64,000 bases of DNA from Congeria kusceri. Lineage: Eukaryota; Mollusca; Bivalvia; Myida; Dreissenidae. The stretch spans positions 26,135,927 to 26,199,926 of the forward strand of contig CM051030.1 in NCBI GenBank assembly GCA_027627225.1. The letters run 5' to 3'. Below the pieces are notes generated by a model. That model was not told the DNA's origin, ran no database searches, and saw only the letters and a list, made by a program, of their open reading frames with translations. Below, in pieces: positions 47,826 through 58,159 of this stretch. Within the stretch, counting starts at the first letter, position 1; each line of letters starts with the position of its first letter. The translations under genes were made by a program, and so were the position numbers.

Positions 47826-48150
47826 CAACGATTCTTCTGCTGTTTACGCGGTGTTCTACAAAGTGACTGTACCTGGAGAAAGTCCCAAAACCATTTTAGC
47901 TTTTAATGGAATAACAGCAACTGATGTACGGGGTGACAACAGCAAAGGTGGTATAACACTATTAAATGCTCAACAACAAAAAATGTGGGATATTCCATTG
48001 ATGTGTCATATTTCCCTACTCAGAAATCGTCAATGTTGTTGTTTATGGAAACATGTTTACGTATACAGAATGTATTCAATATTGTGTACACACATGTATG
48101 AAGAGATTGATAGACAAACATCACGACGAACGACCAAACAAGTTAAATAA
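47826..48150 (+). CDS. Coding-like open frame, unknown function
   Basis: After a stop the frame opens at 47,826 and reads YNDSSAVYAVFYKVTVPGES, PKTILAFNGITATDVRGD, NSKGGITLLNAQQQKMWDIP and then a lower-quality tail to a stop at 48,150. The first 65 residues have a composition typical of a globular protein, while the Cys/Tyr-rich remainder probably lies past an exon end. There is no ATG at the start and no obvious acceptor, so it could be an exon fragment, a retroelement scrap or chance. No family is recognised. Confidence 0.25.
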
Positions 48151-48253
48151 CGCAATTTCATTTCATAAATCCAACAGTGTGATGTTGTTGTTTTTTTTAA
48201 AGATGTCTTATCATATGTGGTCTGGTCTGAGATTTTTAGTCAATATGGAGTAA

Positions 48254-49285
48254 ATAGGCGAAATTGAGTTATTCAAATTTTCCGATGAATCAATATATGC
48301 TAAACACAGAAAAATACTGTTTTTGCATTATTCGTCCATTTAACACGAAAACGTTGGCCGTATGAACAGAAAGTATGACATTTTCATGACTTATTTTAAT
48401 GTCAGTAAATTAAATCATTGAACTTTATCTATGTACACTTTTATAAATAAATCACAAACATACAGTTTTGTTACAACAATAAAGTCAATAAAACTATAGC
48501 ATACTAAAACAATCTTAAAATTACAAAACACATATTGGTTAACTTGGCAACTGATTGCAAACCTCAAAATAATTAAATTCTGGTAATACACAGGGAGGTT
48601 TCAGCATTTTATTCAAATAGCTGTTACCTGACAGAAAAAAAAATATATATGGGAAATTGTTTCATATCTGATGCAAATAATTATCATGTCCAAGCTAAAA
48701 CTTATAACTTATTTATTGACTTAATATAATTGAGTAACGTTGTGATCAGAGATGAGATATTTTGAAATTAACAAATTTGAACCCATTTATCAAAATCGAA
48801 AAATACTTCTTAAAGCTGTACAAAGGTGATTCAAATTGTGAATGTGAGTTTGCCCAACACAGACAGTGAAAATGACAATGTATTTACGGAATTAAGTTGA
48901 ACTGTTACTATGGCAACGATACATAACATAACAAGATATGAAAATTATGGTCTTCTCCAATTAAATCTTGCCACAATGCTACACTTAATAATTATGAATA
49001 GCAATTAAGAAGTTCAAAAATTTATTGTAATCCATAATGAAAAACAAAATTCAGGCAGAGAATGTAACCCTAAAAATAAATATTGACATTGTACTTTTCT
49101 CAGTTTTCTTCCACTTTTATTAAATCTTCAATTCAGTGACACTTATTGCCATCCTGCAACCTTTATAATTTCATCATATGTGGGAATAATTGAATTAAAT
49201 TCCAAACATTAGTAGTTAGGTAAATGACACAGAAACTAACATGGCATAGACTACAATTAACTTTGCGGTTATCATGGTAATTATA
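48254..49285. other. Intergenic DNA, nothing recognised
   Basis: AT-rich sequence without coding pattern or repeat that I can identify. Confidence 0.4.
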
Positions 49286-49730
49286 TCAAACAGGAAAAAC
49301 CAAATATTTGATGTATTTCCCACATTTGACATAGTAAAATGTGACATTCTTCTTTGTAAAACAGGATTCAAAATTATTAAGAATGGAAAATGGTGCATAT
49401 ATATAGTGCCTTTTACATTTAGATTGTATCAATAAATCTAATGAGCTCTTAGGCATTTCAATCTTAGATCCATCTATGTTGTCACATTTTGTCAGATTTG
49501 GTACATCTGGCAGTGGGCATGTACTGGCACAGTTGGAGTTGCACAGTGGTCCAATTTCTTCATATTGATGCCACTGGCGTTCAGCAGATAGGCAAAGTGA
49601 CTCAAGTTTGTCCGGCATACTCTCAGGCATTACACGTCCTTCTTCAAGATGGTCACAGCTTCATCAACATCAGATGCATACTTTCGCGCAAAGACCACGC
49701 CCGGCTTGTCTGATGTTATCTGAGGTTGAA
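49286..49730 (-). pseudogene. Coding-like minus-strand exon with apparent frameshift
   Basis: Read on the minus strand, a CTGTTTCAG acceptor at 49,731-49,739 is followed by an open stretch starting QPQITSDKPGVVFARKYASD and ending at a TAA (49,630-49,632). At the GAAGAAGGACG just before that stop the next frame takes over and reads on through MPESMPDKLESLCLSAERQW and NSNCASTCPLPDVPNL to about the SSLDL region. Both parts look like protein sequence, so a one-base indel in one continuous exon is the simplest reading. It could also be a true C-terminus followed by a chance frame. No family is recognised. Confidence 0.35.
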
Positions 49731-49740
49731 CTGAAACAGA

Positions 49741-50640
49741 TAAAATACTATCATACAGTAATAATAAATTGTATAACACAGTTGTAAGTGATGGAAACTA
49801 AAACATCACTAAAATATATTCACCAATACTAGTTTACTAAACAAAGGGAACATATTTCTTCACAATCTAGGTATACTGTACCAGGTATTTTCAGTGACCA
49901 TACATGTATTTGTATTGATACATGATTACCCGTGATTTACTTAAGTTTATATATTTCCTCTGATATTATTTAATGCATGATACATTGTGTTAAGTATTTT
50001 CAAGAATGTGGCAAAAATCTATGCAAACCTTAAGTGGTGGTATGACAGCGGTTTAAATAGGCGTTTCAGGAAGTAGAATTTGACTGGTTGTTCTGGATCC
50101 TGTACCAGGTGTGATATGCCCTGATGATCCCGCAATATCCGCCAATGTATTTACATTGGTGTGTCTCAAATTTATTTTTGGTTAGTTATGAAGTACTTTA
50201 AGAAATAATAAAAAAGAGACTAAATTATTATCTTTTTTTTTCAGTTTCAGAACAAGAAGCACATTCACCATATCATCAACTTCATACTCATAATCTTAAT
50301 TTACATTTTACACTATTTACCATTTGCAATTCCTCATGAAAGTCTGGGTCTTTGTGGGAAATAAGTTCAGGCGGGACAGTGTTACAACAAGCAAATGATA
50401 ACTGACTGATAACTGAATGATATAAAAAAAATCATCGTTTTACTAGATACTACAAATTCGACATTGTATTAAATGTAAACACACATGTGTCACTAGTGTA
50501 ACATGAAGGGGCATGGCCGACGGCCATTTTGTTACTTTGTTTCCGGTTTGTTCATGTCAGTTATTTTCATTAATTTGACACCAATTAGGTTATGCTAACA
50601 TATAGCAGTAATGGCGATAAAAAAAAACTACTTACTTTGA
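49741..50640. other. Intergenic or intronic DNA with possible promoter motifs
   Basis: On the minus strand around 50,515-50,550 there is ACCGGAAAC (ETS-like) followed by AAAATGGCCG (YY1-like, containing an ATG). This lies upstream of the minus-strand coding-like exon at 49.3-49.7 kb. No exon is firmly supported between them. Confidence 0.25.
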
Positions 50641-50641
50641 T

Positions 50642-50737
50642 CGAAGACAAATAAAATCCAACGTGCAAAGGTACGCGTCGAGCTAATGCCGAAGACAACT
50701 AAAATCCAACGTGCAAAGGTACGCGTCGAGCTAATAC
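50642..50737. repeat. 48-bp tandem duplication
   Basis: Two nearly identical copies (50,642-50,689 and 50,690-50,737) share AAAATCCAACGTGCAAAGG and TACGCGTCGAGCTAAT, each containing an ACGCGT palindrome. Confidence 0.93.
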
Positions 50738-51106
50738 CGATATCAAAATGTTTTAGACTTGTATGTGGCTAAAGTTAAATCTAGTTATTTAGGGCAATGG
50801 CCTACTGCGATAAAACGGGAATAATCAGTCCATAACGCAATACAAAAGGTCAAAGTCAACAAAATTGAGTCGAAATATGAATTGCATCGCATTGCTACTA
50901 TTTTTATTTCTTTAATAAGATAAACGCTAAAATCTGAAAAATAAATGACAAACCTAAATTTACTGCATTTTGTGACGTCATTTCAAACGAAGTTTTCTCG
51001 AAAAGAAGTTTGCAAAATAAGGTTCAAACGTCTCAGAATACGCCAAATATTATAATCACAAATTTGACCTTTAAGTTAAAGGCATGTGTTATATTTCCCT
51101 CGACAG

Positions 51107-51201
51107 GCCCACCACAGAGTTTACATTTCGCTAAGATTGATCAGGACTACACGTGCTTATTGGAGAGTTTTGGAGCACCTTTTGTTTCGTTGTACATTCA
51201 G
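51107..51201 (+). CDS. Candidate internal exon, unknown gene
   Basis: TTATATTTCCCTCGACAG before 51,107 is a good acceptor and CAG/GTATTG at 51,201 a good donor. The 95-bp interval has one long open frame, PPQSLHFAKIDQDYTCLLES and then FGAPFVSLYIQ, with protein-like composition. The frame is also open on both sides, so the limits rest on the splice sites. No family is recognised and no partner exon was found. Confidence 0.35.
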
Positions 51202-51339
51202 GTATTGTCAGCTAAAAACAAAGTTAGTCAAGGAAAAGGATATAGTTCTTTGTGCAATGAACCAGTATTAGGTTGTAGCATACCGAAGTTTCGATGCACG
51301 TTTTTAACAGTAAATATTGTAAATATGCCACTGTTCTAA

Positions 51340-51934
51340 CATTGCAACGTTTCTTTTAAGAAATATCTACTGTCTTGCTGTTTTCTACTAAACCATTATA
51401 CTACTCGCGTACTTATATATAATAAATGTCTGTCAAATGTAATAACAGTGCAATCAATTCTAAATGCTTTGGTAAATTTCGTCTTAAAACGAAAAAACAT
51501 ACTTTCTGTTTGATCCAATAGCTCGATGGCGTACGGCAAAACGGTGAAAGTGCAAAAGTTGGAGTTGACACAAACAGAGAACGCCTCGTTATTGGTTCGG
51601 CGGTGAACTGAATGCCCGAAAAAAGCCCAACCCAACATATTCCATTTACTGCATTACAGCTCAAGCTTAAACGAGCTACATTCCCGAATACGCCTAAATC
51701 AAGCACAGGTTGAAGCGTGGCGGCAGTAAGTTATTCATTAAATGGGACGTTGCGCTTCAAACGTGTTACAGGAGCGCTTGGCATGAACGATACCAAAAAC
51801 ATTGATATTTATTTAACTAGTGCCTTTGCTTTCTTTGTTTCATCCTTTTTTATGAGACATCATTTTGGTTAATGTTTAAATACATCTATGAAGAACTGGT
51901 CGATATGTGTTAGCTAGATGTTCATTTCAGAATG
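51340..51934. other. Intergenic DNA, nothing recognised
   Basis: There are overlapping minus-strand frames at 51,396-51,706, but no protein family or splice pattern is visible. Confidence 0.35.
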
Positions 51935-52890
51935 TACAGCCAAGCAGTTGCACGGTACCTAGAATGCAGTGTGCCCCATGGAAGCTGCCTTGAGACCTGG
52001 CTGTTCCTTACATACGTCAGAACACGATACACCATCCATCTCAATATACGGGTTTGCTGACAATCGCTACAAACGTTTCCGTCTATATTTGGCAAATAGT
52101 GAGCGCGACGCCATGACTGAACTTAATCAGTGTGTTGTTAAAATAAACGTCTGGATTAAACAAAATAAACTAAAAATGAACATTACAAAAGCAGAGTTTA
52201 TTTGTTTCGGCAGCAAGGCACAGTTGTCCAATTGTTCATCTGATCATACAGAAATTGTCGGAGATAAATTCCGACGTGTTAACACCATTCAGTACCTGGG
52301 TGCTTTTCTAGATGATACATTCCATCTAATTTTCGAAGCACATGAGAACAGAAAATGTCGTTCGGCGATGTTGAACTCTTTCAATATCAAATGCATCCGG
52401 AAAAATCTTACTCAAGCTGCAGCCGAAATTCTAGTACTATCATTGGTAATTTACATTTAGATTATTGTAATGCTATTCTCTTTGGTATTGCTTATCGTGA
52501 ACTGAAAAAGATGCAGAGCGTTCAAGACCTGTGTGCTAAACTTGTTCTCAATAAAGGCAAATATAACAGTTCTCAACACGCATTATACGATTTACACTTG
52601 CTACCAGTAAAGGCGAGAATTAGATTTTATGTTTCATGTATAGATATCAAGTTGGCGATGAACCTTATATTTAACTGAATTGTTCTCTAAACACGATCCT
52701 CGCAGATCCGGCTTAAGATCTTGTACCACACACGACGAGTGTTACTAGGTTGCATTTAATAAACGCAAACATTAAAAGACACAAGTTTATGTACAATTGG
52801 TCCTAAACTGTGAACTCCTTACCACTGAATATCAAACAGTTAGTCTCTTTTGTATGGAACGCCATGACTGTCTTATGTCGTCATGATTCG
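51935..52890 (+). pseudogene. Second LINE reverse transcriptase fragment, frameshifted
   Basis: The order is ECSVPHGSCLETWLFL (RT palm, from about 51,950), a shift to SISIYGFADN (FADN at 52,053-52,064, where (Y/F)ADD is expected), then WIKQNKLKMNITKAEFICFG, FRRVNTIQYLGAFLD and KCIRKNLTQAAAEILVLSLV. A further shift gives LDYCNAILFGIAYRELKKMQ, VQDLCAKLVLN and DLHLLPVKARIRF, and the end piece NSLPLNIKQL lies near 52,820. This is the palm-to-3' part of a non-LTR retrotransposon different from the one at 42.9-45.3 kb, with at least three frame breaks and several stops. Confidence 0.85.
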
Positions 52891-52904
52891 TGTTGTCTTG
52901 TTCA

Positions 52905-53560
52905 GGATTGTTTTATTATGTCAAAAATACGTGTTATTATGTTAAACTATTATAACATCATGTGCTATGATCAGGTGAACTTGTCAATGTATTGATCAGG
53001 TGAACTTGTCAATGTATTCTGTTATTATGTCAAAAAGACATTATGTTGAAATATTGTTTCATCACTTTCTATTATCAGGTGAACTAGTCAAAATAATATG
53101 TTATTATGTCAAAAAGAAGTGTCATTATATTAAAATAGTGTTTAATCATGTGCTATGATCTGGTGAACTTGTCAAAAAATATTTTATTATGTCAAAAAGA
53201 CGTATCATTATGTCAAAATAGTGTTTCTTCATGTGCTATGATCAGGTGAACTTGTCAAACTAATATGTTTTTATGACAGAAAGACGTGTCATTATGTTAA
53301 AATAATGTTTCATCATGTGCTATGATCAGGTGAACTTGTCAAGGGAATACGTTATTATGTAAAAAGGACGTGTACTTTTGTCAAAATAGAGTTTCATCAT
53401 GTGCTATGCTCAGGTGAACTTGTCAGAAGAATATGTTATTATCATGTCAAAAAGACGTTTTATTATGTTGAAATAGTGTTTCATCATGTGATGTGATCAG
53501 GTGAAATTGTCAAGAATATGTTATTTTGTCGATAAGACGTGTCATTATGTCTACAACTTA
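52905..53560 (+). repeat. ~90-bp tandem repeat array, forward
   Basis: About seven units repeat the series TTATTATGTCAAAAAGACGTG, TCATTATGTCAAAATAGTGTTT, CATCATGTGCTATGATCAGG and TGAACTTGTCAA with substitutions. The units carry ATTATGTC boxes at roughly 30-bp intervals. Confidence 0.9.
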
Positions 53561-53689
53561 AATTAACTTATCGACTTGAATGTCGTTCAAGCATGCTTTA
53601 ATGTCTAATCGTGTCGGTATTGGGTTAATGTGCGGTGCTTTCCGACATTGTAGTGAGCGTACTTCTTTTTTTAGCTCAACAACAACAAC

Positions 53690-54195
53690 ATGTCATTTGA
53701 AAAAAAACATACCGTTTGACCAAAATGAATTTACTTTAGAAATGATAAGACAGTGTTACAAAATGCAACTTATCATTGACAAAACAGCATGTGGGCTTGA
53801 CATGATAGCATTCTTTAGCACCATAACACGGTATTTGGACAAAATTAAAGGCTGTCTGGACGATGAACAGCATATATTTACAACTTTTAAACATGACATA
53901 ATAACACACTACACTGACAAAATCACATGCTGCATTAACATATTAACTTGATCTCTTGACTATATCAAACGATAGTTTGACATAACAACACAACAATTCG
54001 ACATAACAAGTCAAATTTTGCATACAAGATCTATCCGTGCATTGACAAAACAACACGTGTACACAACATAATAACACATGCGAAAGGCAAACTCACAATA
54101 TGAGTAGACAAGATGAACCGGTATACAGACAAGACAACATTGAAGTTTAACATAATACCATACCCTTCTAACATAACGGCACTACCGAAGACAAC
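53690..54195 (-). repeat. Related repeat in opposite orientation, diverged
   Basis: GACATAATAACAC, TTGACAAAACA and GACATAACAACACA boxes are reverse complements of the boxes in 52,905-53,560. The two together make a loose large inverted repeat around 53,560-53,690. The 123-codon frame at 53,580-53,951 runs across this repeat and is not called as a gene. Confidence 0.65.
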
Positions 54196-54719
54196 ATAAG
54201 ACAGTCCCGGTGTTCCATACTTTTGACTCGTTCAATAAAAACCCAATCTTATTTCTTCCGAGATTTGTATTCTCTGTTTTAATTATAAAACGTCCGCAAT
54301 AACCAGCCAGTTTCGCAATTTGGTATAAAAATATTTTTACTGAGAATATTCAATCCATTTTATCGTGATATATTGTATGCATTATGTGTTTTAATAATTG
54401 AGTGTTTGTAAATCGGCTATTATTGTTTTATGAATCATAGCATTTTTATATGTGAAACTAGTGTATATAGGCTGTCGTATTCGTGTACATTGTAAAACGC
54501 CGCTGAATATATTTATATAGAAGTAGGCATTTCATCAAATTAAACAGTTTCAGTTTCTTTTCAATAAATCTGTACTCGATCTTCATTTGAAAATATGAAG
54601 AAATGACACTTAAAGATTTATTACTATTGATCATTGTTATATGTTCATTTTGTAATGCACAGCTATTTAATCGATAATAGATTCTCAAAAAGTTAACTGA
54701 CATAGAGAATGTCGGTCTT
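54196..54719. other. Intergenic DNA, nothing recognised
   Basis: AT-rich sequence; no coding pattern. Confidence 0.4.
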
Positions 54720-55115
54720 AATAAATAGTTGTGACATATATGCTAGGTAGATATTCATTTTTGATTGCACATCTGTTCTTTACTTAGACTTAATTATTAT
54801 GCAGAAATTGTCACTAAGATGCTCATTTCGCTATGTATAGTGGTTCTATAGAGGTAACCAGATCTTCACTTCCAGATCCGTGGCTATCAGTATTTGTAGT
54901 CTTGAAGACGGAATACATTGTGTCATGATGTGTGATAGATTTAAACTAAATGTCTATTTACCAATGAACAGCTGTTCACTAGGTGCTCGCCAAATATTCA
55001 TTTCTGTATAACATATGTTATTTTGACGTTTATTCGTAATGTATATATATGCGAAATATGTTATACAGATGTTCATATCGGAATGTACAACAGTATAACA
55101 TACATTGCCTAGATC
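54720..55115. repeat. Degenerate tandem repeat with 'agatgttcat' boxes
   Basis: Boxes such as GCTAGGTAGATATTCATTTTTGATTGCACA, ACTAAGATGCTCATTTCGCTATGTATAG, GCCAAATATTCATTTCTGTATAAC and ATACAGATGTTCATATCGGAATGTACA recur every 60-100 bp in decayed form. A similar box occurs at about 51,910. Weakly supported. Confidence 0.4.
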
Positions 55116-56650
55116 TTTCTTCGTAACGTCAAGCTAAACGTTTTGTTGAGAAACAAGGTCATTATGAATAGTAAGTATAGCCATATGTTTGAATAACTTG
55201 GAATTATTTCTGCATTATTTCTGCACGTATAACTACCTGACATATTTAGATTGAAGTTCAAGTCATAGAAATAAATGCGCAATGGACTTATTAATTGGTG
55301 GCACACAGTACATGCACTACTCTACGCATTTTCGTTTTAACAATATAAAAACTATATCCGTTTTTACAATCTGCATGTGACACGATTTCACGCGGCTCCT
55401 TATTTTTAAAGTTGCAACACAATATGATACCCTATGTAGCACCTAGTGTGAAAACAAGCTGTCCGTGTTATTGTATTTAGTGACCAAGATATGAAAACAG
55501 TAAATTAACTTAAAAATATTCGTTTTTTTCACATATATACTGTAGTCGTTTTGCAATGATGGAAGGTTCACTGTTCATCATAAAGGAGGTTGTAATTGAC
55601 AATACACTATAAAATTTATAAAACACGCCTATTTAGGTCAAGTTCCAACAAATACCATTGATAGTTTATCAATGAGTTAACAAGACATGCCCGTTAAACA
55701 ATTAAATACTAGCTATCTGAACTGCTAAACGCATTGGCAATCAAGTATCGTCAAGTCGCTAACCCTAACCCTCAAGATCTATTATAATAAAGGAATTAAA
55801 GCTATTGATCGTTTTAGTATACACATGTATTTATTCACTGGCAATTTGTCAATAATCATTAAGTGAAAATATCAAAGTGATAAACAGAATATGATTTTTG
55901 CGTGGAAACATATGATTCAAATAATATTTAGTTTTTTGCTCCTTTTTCATAATTCTAATTATATGTAATAACTAGTCATAGAAGTCAACCCAATTACGTT
56001 GCCCAAATTGAGGTAGTGCTCTGGCAACGTTTATGCTAAGTACATGTACATGCATATAAAGTCATATAATACAGCAACATGCAATGTGGATTGGGAACAA
56101 TTTAATATGCTAGTTATAATACTGTTGAAAGACACTATTAAATGTAGAAAAACGTACTCATTTTAAACTGTTGTTATTGTTTTTTTTATAATAAGAAAAT
56201 AGACGACAGGCTATAGAATTGTTAACCACTTGTACTATTTTATAAAAATCAATGGTTTACACTCATGTCATTTATAAACAAAATATTGTAAAATAGTAAA
56301 GGTGTTTGTATAAATCAAATTAGAGATATATTATTGACTTTAATATGAGTAAATGAAAATTCTAAATATTCCCCCAAAACAGACTGAGCGAGATATAAAG
56401 GTATACTATAGACTTATTTATAAGATGTGCTCTATGCTAGAGGTAGGCTAACAAGTGTGAATACTTTCTCTTCAACGTTTTGTTGAAGAGGGACTGTAAA
56501 TGACAATGTTAAACCATCCATTGATTATAATGATTTCTGTATATTTTTTAAAATAATATTTATTATAAATGTTGAGAATAACTTCGGAAATGCGTATTAA
56601 GCGAGAAATTTAAAACTAAAATAATACTTAGCAGCGATCTTTTATATACT
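55116..56650. other. Intergenic DNA, nothing recognised
   Basis: AT-rich sequence without a coding pattern. Two CCCTAA words at about 55,760 are too few to be an interstitial telomere. Confidence 0.4.
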
Positions 56651-56658
56651 ATAGTGGA

Positions 56659-56793
56659 ATTAAATAAGTGATTTCTTACAGGCACTGTTATTTGTCTTCG
56701 GTTCTCGGTAATAGCATGATCCGTTAAGGTGAATGCAATTACAACTGACCGAGGACAAATAACAGTGCTTTTATATTATCACTTATTTAATAA
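56659..56793. mobile_element. MITE-like inverted-repeat element, ~135 bp
   Basis: The left arm ATTAAATAAGTGAT..GGCACTGTTATTTGTC..CGGT and the right arm ACCGAGGACAAATAACAGTGC..ATCACTTATTTAAT are reverse complements over about 40 bp with small gaps. The loop is about 40 bp. There is no coding capacity. It could be a short non-autonomous DNA transposon or, if transcribed, a hairpin RNA. Confidence 0.65.
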
Positions 56794-57053
56794 TGATTTT
56801 ATTAATAAACTAAAATTCCTAACCTCTTTAAGAATTAATATAGAGAATAACAAGAAGACATCAATTATTTAAAAAAACAAACTACTATTTATGTTATTTA
56901 TTTCAAGATGGCTTCATTTTGTATCTGAAAATATTTTCATATTTCAAATTTCATATAGGAACAGTTCAACTAATCAAAAGCGCTAAATCTCATACAGGCA
57001 TCGAAATGTAATGCAGGCACTGTTTGAAGCCAATGACAATGCATAGATCCCAT

Positions 57054-57350
57054 TCAGGAACAGTTGAATTCATACAGGAACAGTTCATCGTTTAATTTTC
57101 TCGTGCTGAAAAATACAAAACGTGCATTTTCACTGTAATTGTGCGTAATATTGTAATAATCAATTAATACATGTATATTACAGCGTCTAGACCAGTCCGT
57201 TCGATTGTTGGCGAATGTGCAGTTCTTACTTTCTAACTCAAACCCGAATGTAGCCGTTGCTGAAGGATAACGGGTCTGTATCATTCGACAGAAAATATAC
57301 ATTGTATTGTTCGACAAAAGAATTATCTTTGTTGTCGATGTTTACGTTTT
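57054..57350 (-). CDS. Coding-like open frame on minus strand, unknown
   Basis: The frame has RYPSATATFGFELESKNCTF, NNRTDWSRRCNIHVLIDYYN and NARFVFFSTRKLNDELFLYE, ending with a cysteine and stop at 57,054. Four N-x-S/T sites and the balanced composition would fit an extracellular domain, but there is no family match that I recognise, no clear splice boundary and a stop just upstream. Chance is possible. Confidence 0.2.
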
Positions 57351-57580
57351 TAGGCTATATCAAAGAGGGTTTTGTTAGTAGGTAAAGAGACCTGAAATAA
57401 AATAAATCAGCGTGTCCATCTTTAAAAATAACTTCCTGCTTCCTACATTTTATTTATCGCTATACACAAACCTATATTTAACATGTGAGCGAAATAGTTT
57501 TAAACTTCCTGATTGGAATCTCGACTTGCTGTGTAAGCAAGGTTAAACTGAAAAAACAGAGACGATTAATATGTTCAAAA

Positions 57581-58040
57581 ATGTGTTTTGAGAAATGGAT
57601 GCTTCTTATCCTCGTTCTCAAGAAAGGTGAGATATATCATGTTTAAGTTTGGAACTATAGCAGCGTCGTTATTCGTTTTAAGTGTTTATTTTATTTTATT
57701 TTGTGATTGGCGTTAAACAGTTTGCCTTGTTAGCTTGAAGTTACATGCAATAATTTAAATATGTGCATTATGAAATATTATTATATGATATATCAATCTA
57801 ATGATGCACGTGTGTTTAAAAAACTTGCTTTAAACAGTACATGAATCGATTTTCTTGACACCTTTAAATCAAAGATATTCCAAGTATATTCTAAGTGTCA
57901 TAAAATATAGGATAACTATTTTACTGAATGGTGTATTCTATGAACACAACAACTTGCATGTTTGTCCAAATGTTTATATTCATCAGCATAATTGTGTTTG
58001 TTTGCAAGGATACTGTCCATTTAATTGTTCCGAATGTTAA
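57581..58040 (+). CDS. Possible small secreted cysteine-rich gene
   Basis: ATG at 57,581 starts MCFEKWMLLILVLKK and ends exactly at a strong donor, AAAG/GTGAGA (57,627). About 300 bp on, the frame ending at 58,040 has the pattern CPNVYIHQHNCVCLQGYCPF followed by NCSEC and a stop, six cysteines in 28 residues, reminiscent of an EGF-like tail (C.CL.GY...C). No good acceptor is visible between them, so joining the two parts is a guess. Confidence 0.2.
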
Positions 58041-58159
58041 CGTTTACAATTTAAAACGAAATTGTTATTTGATCTGTGTCTGATGTAAACATGTTGATAC
58101 TGAACTGACACTGCTTCGATGCTGGCGATTTTAATATATTAATATAATAAACAATGATA

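Noticed and set aside
50205..50330. Plus-strand exon after TTTTTTTTTCAG at 50,245
   Set aside because: The acceptor is good but the following frame is His/Leu/Thr-rich, has no donor and stops without resembling a protein end.
53580..53951. 123-codon open frame
   Set aside because: It runs across the spacer and into the inverted GACATAATAACAC repeat; residues mirror repeat boxes and there is no protein pattern.
55750..55775. Interstitial telomere (CCCTAA)
   Set aside because: Only two repeats, expected by chance.
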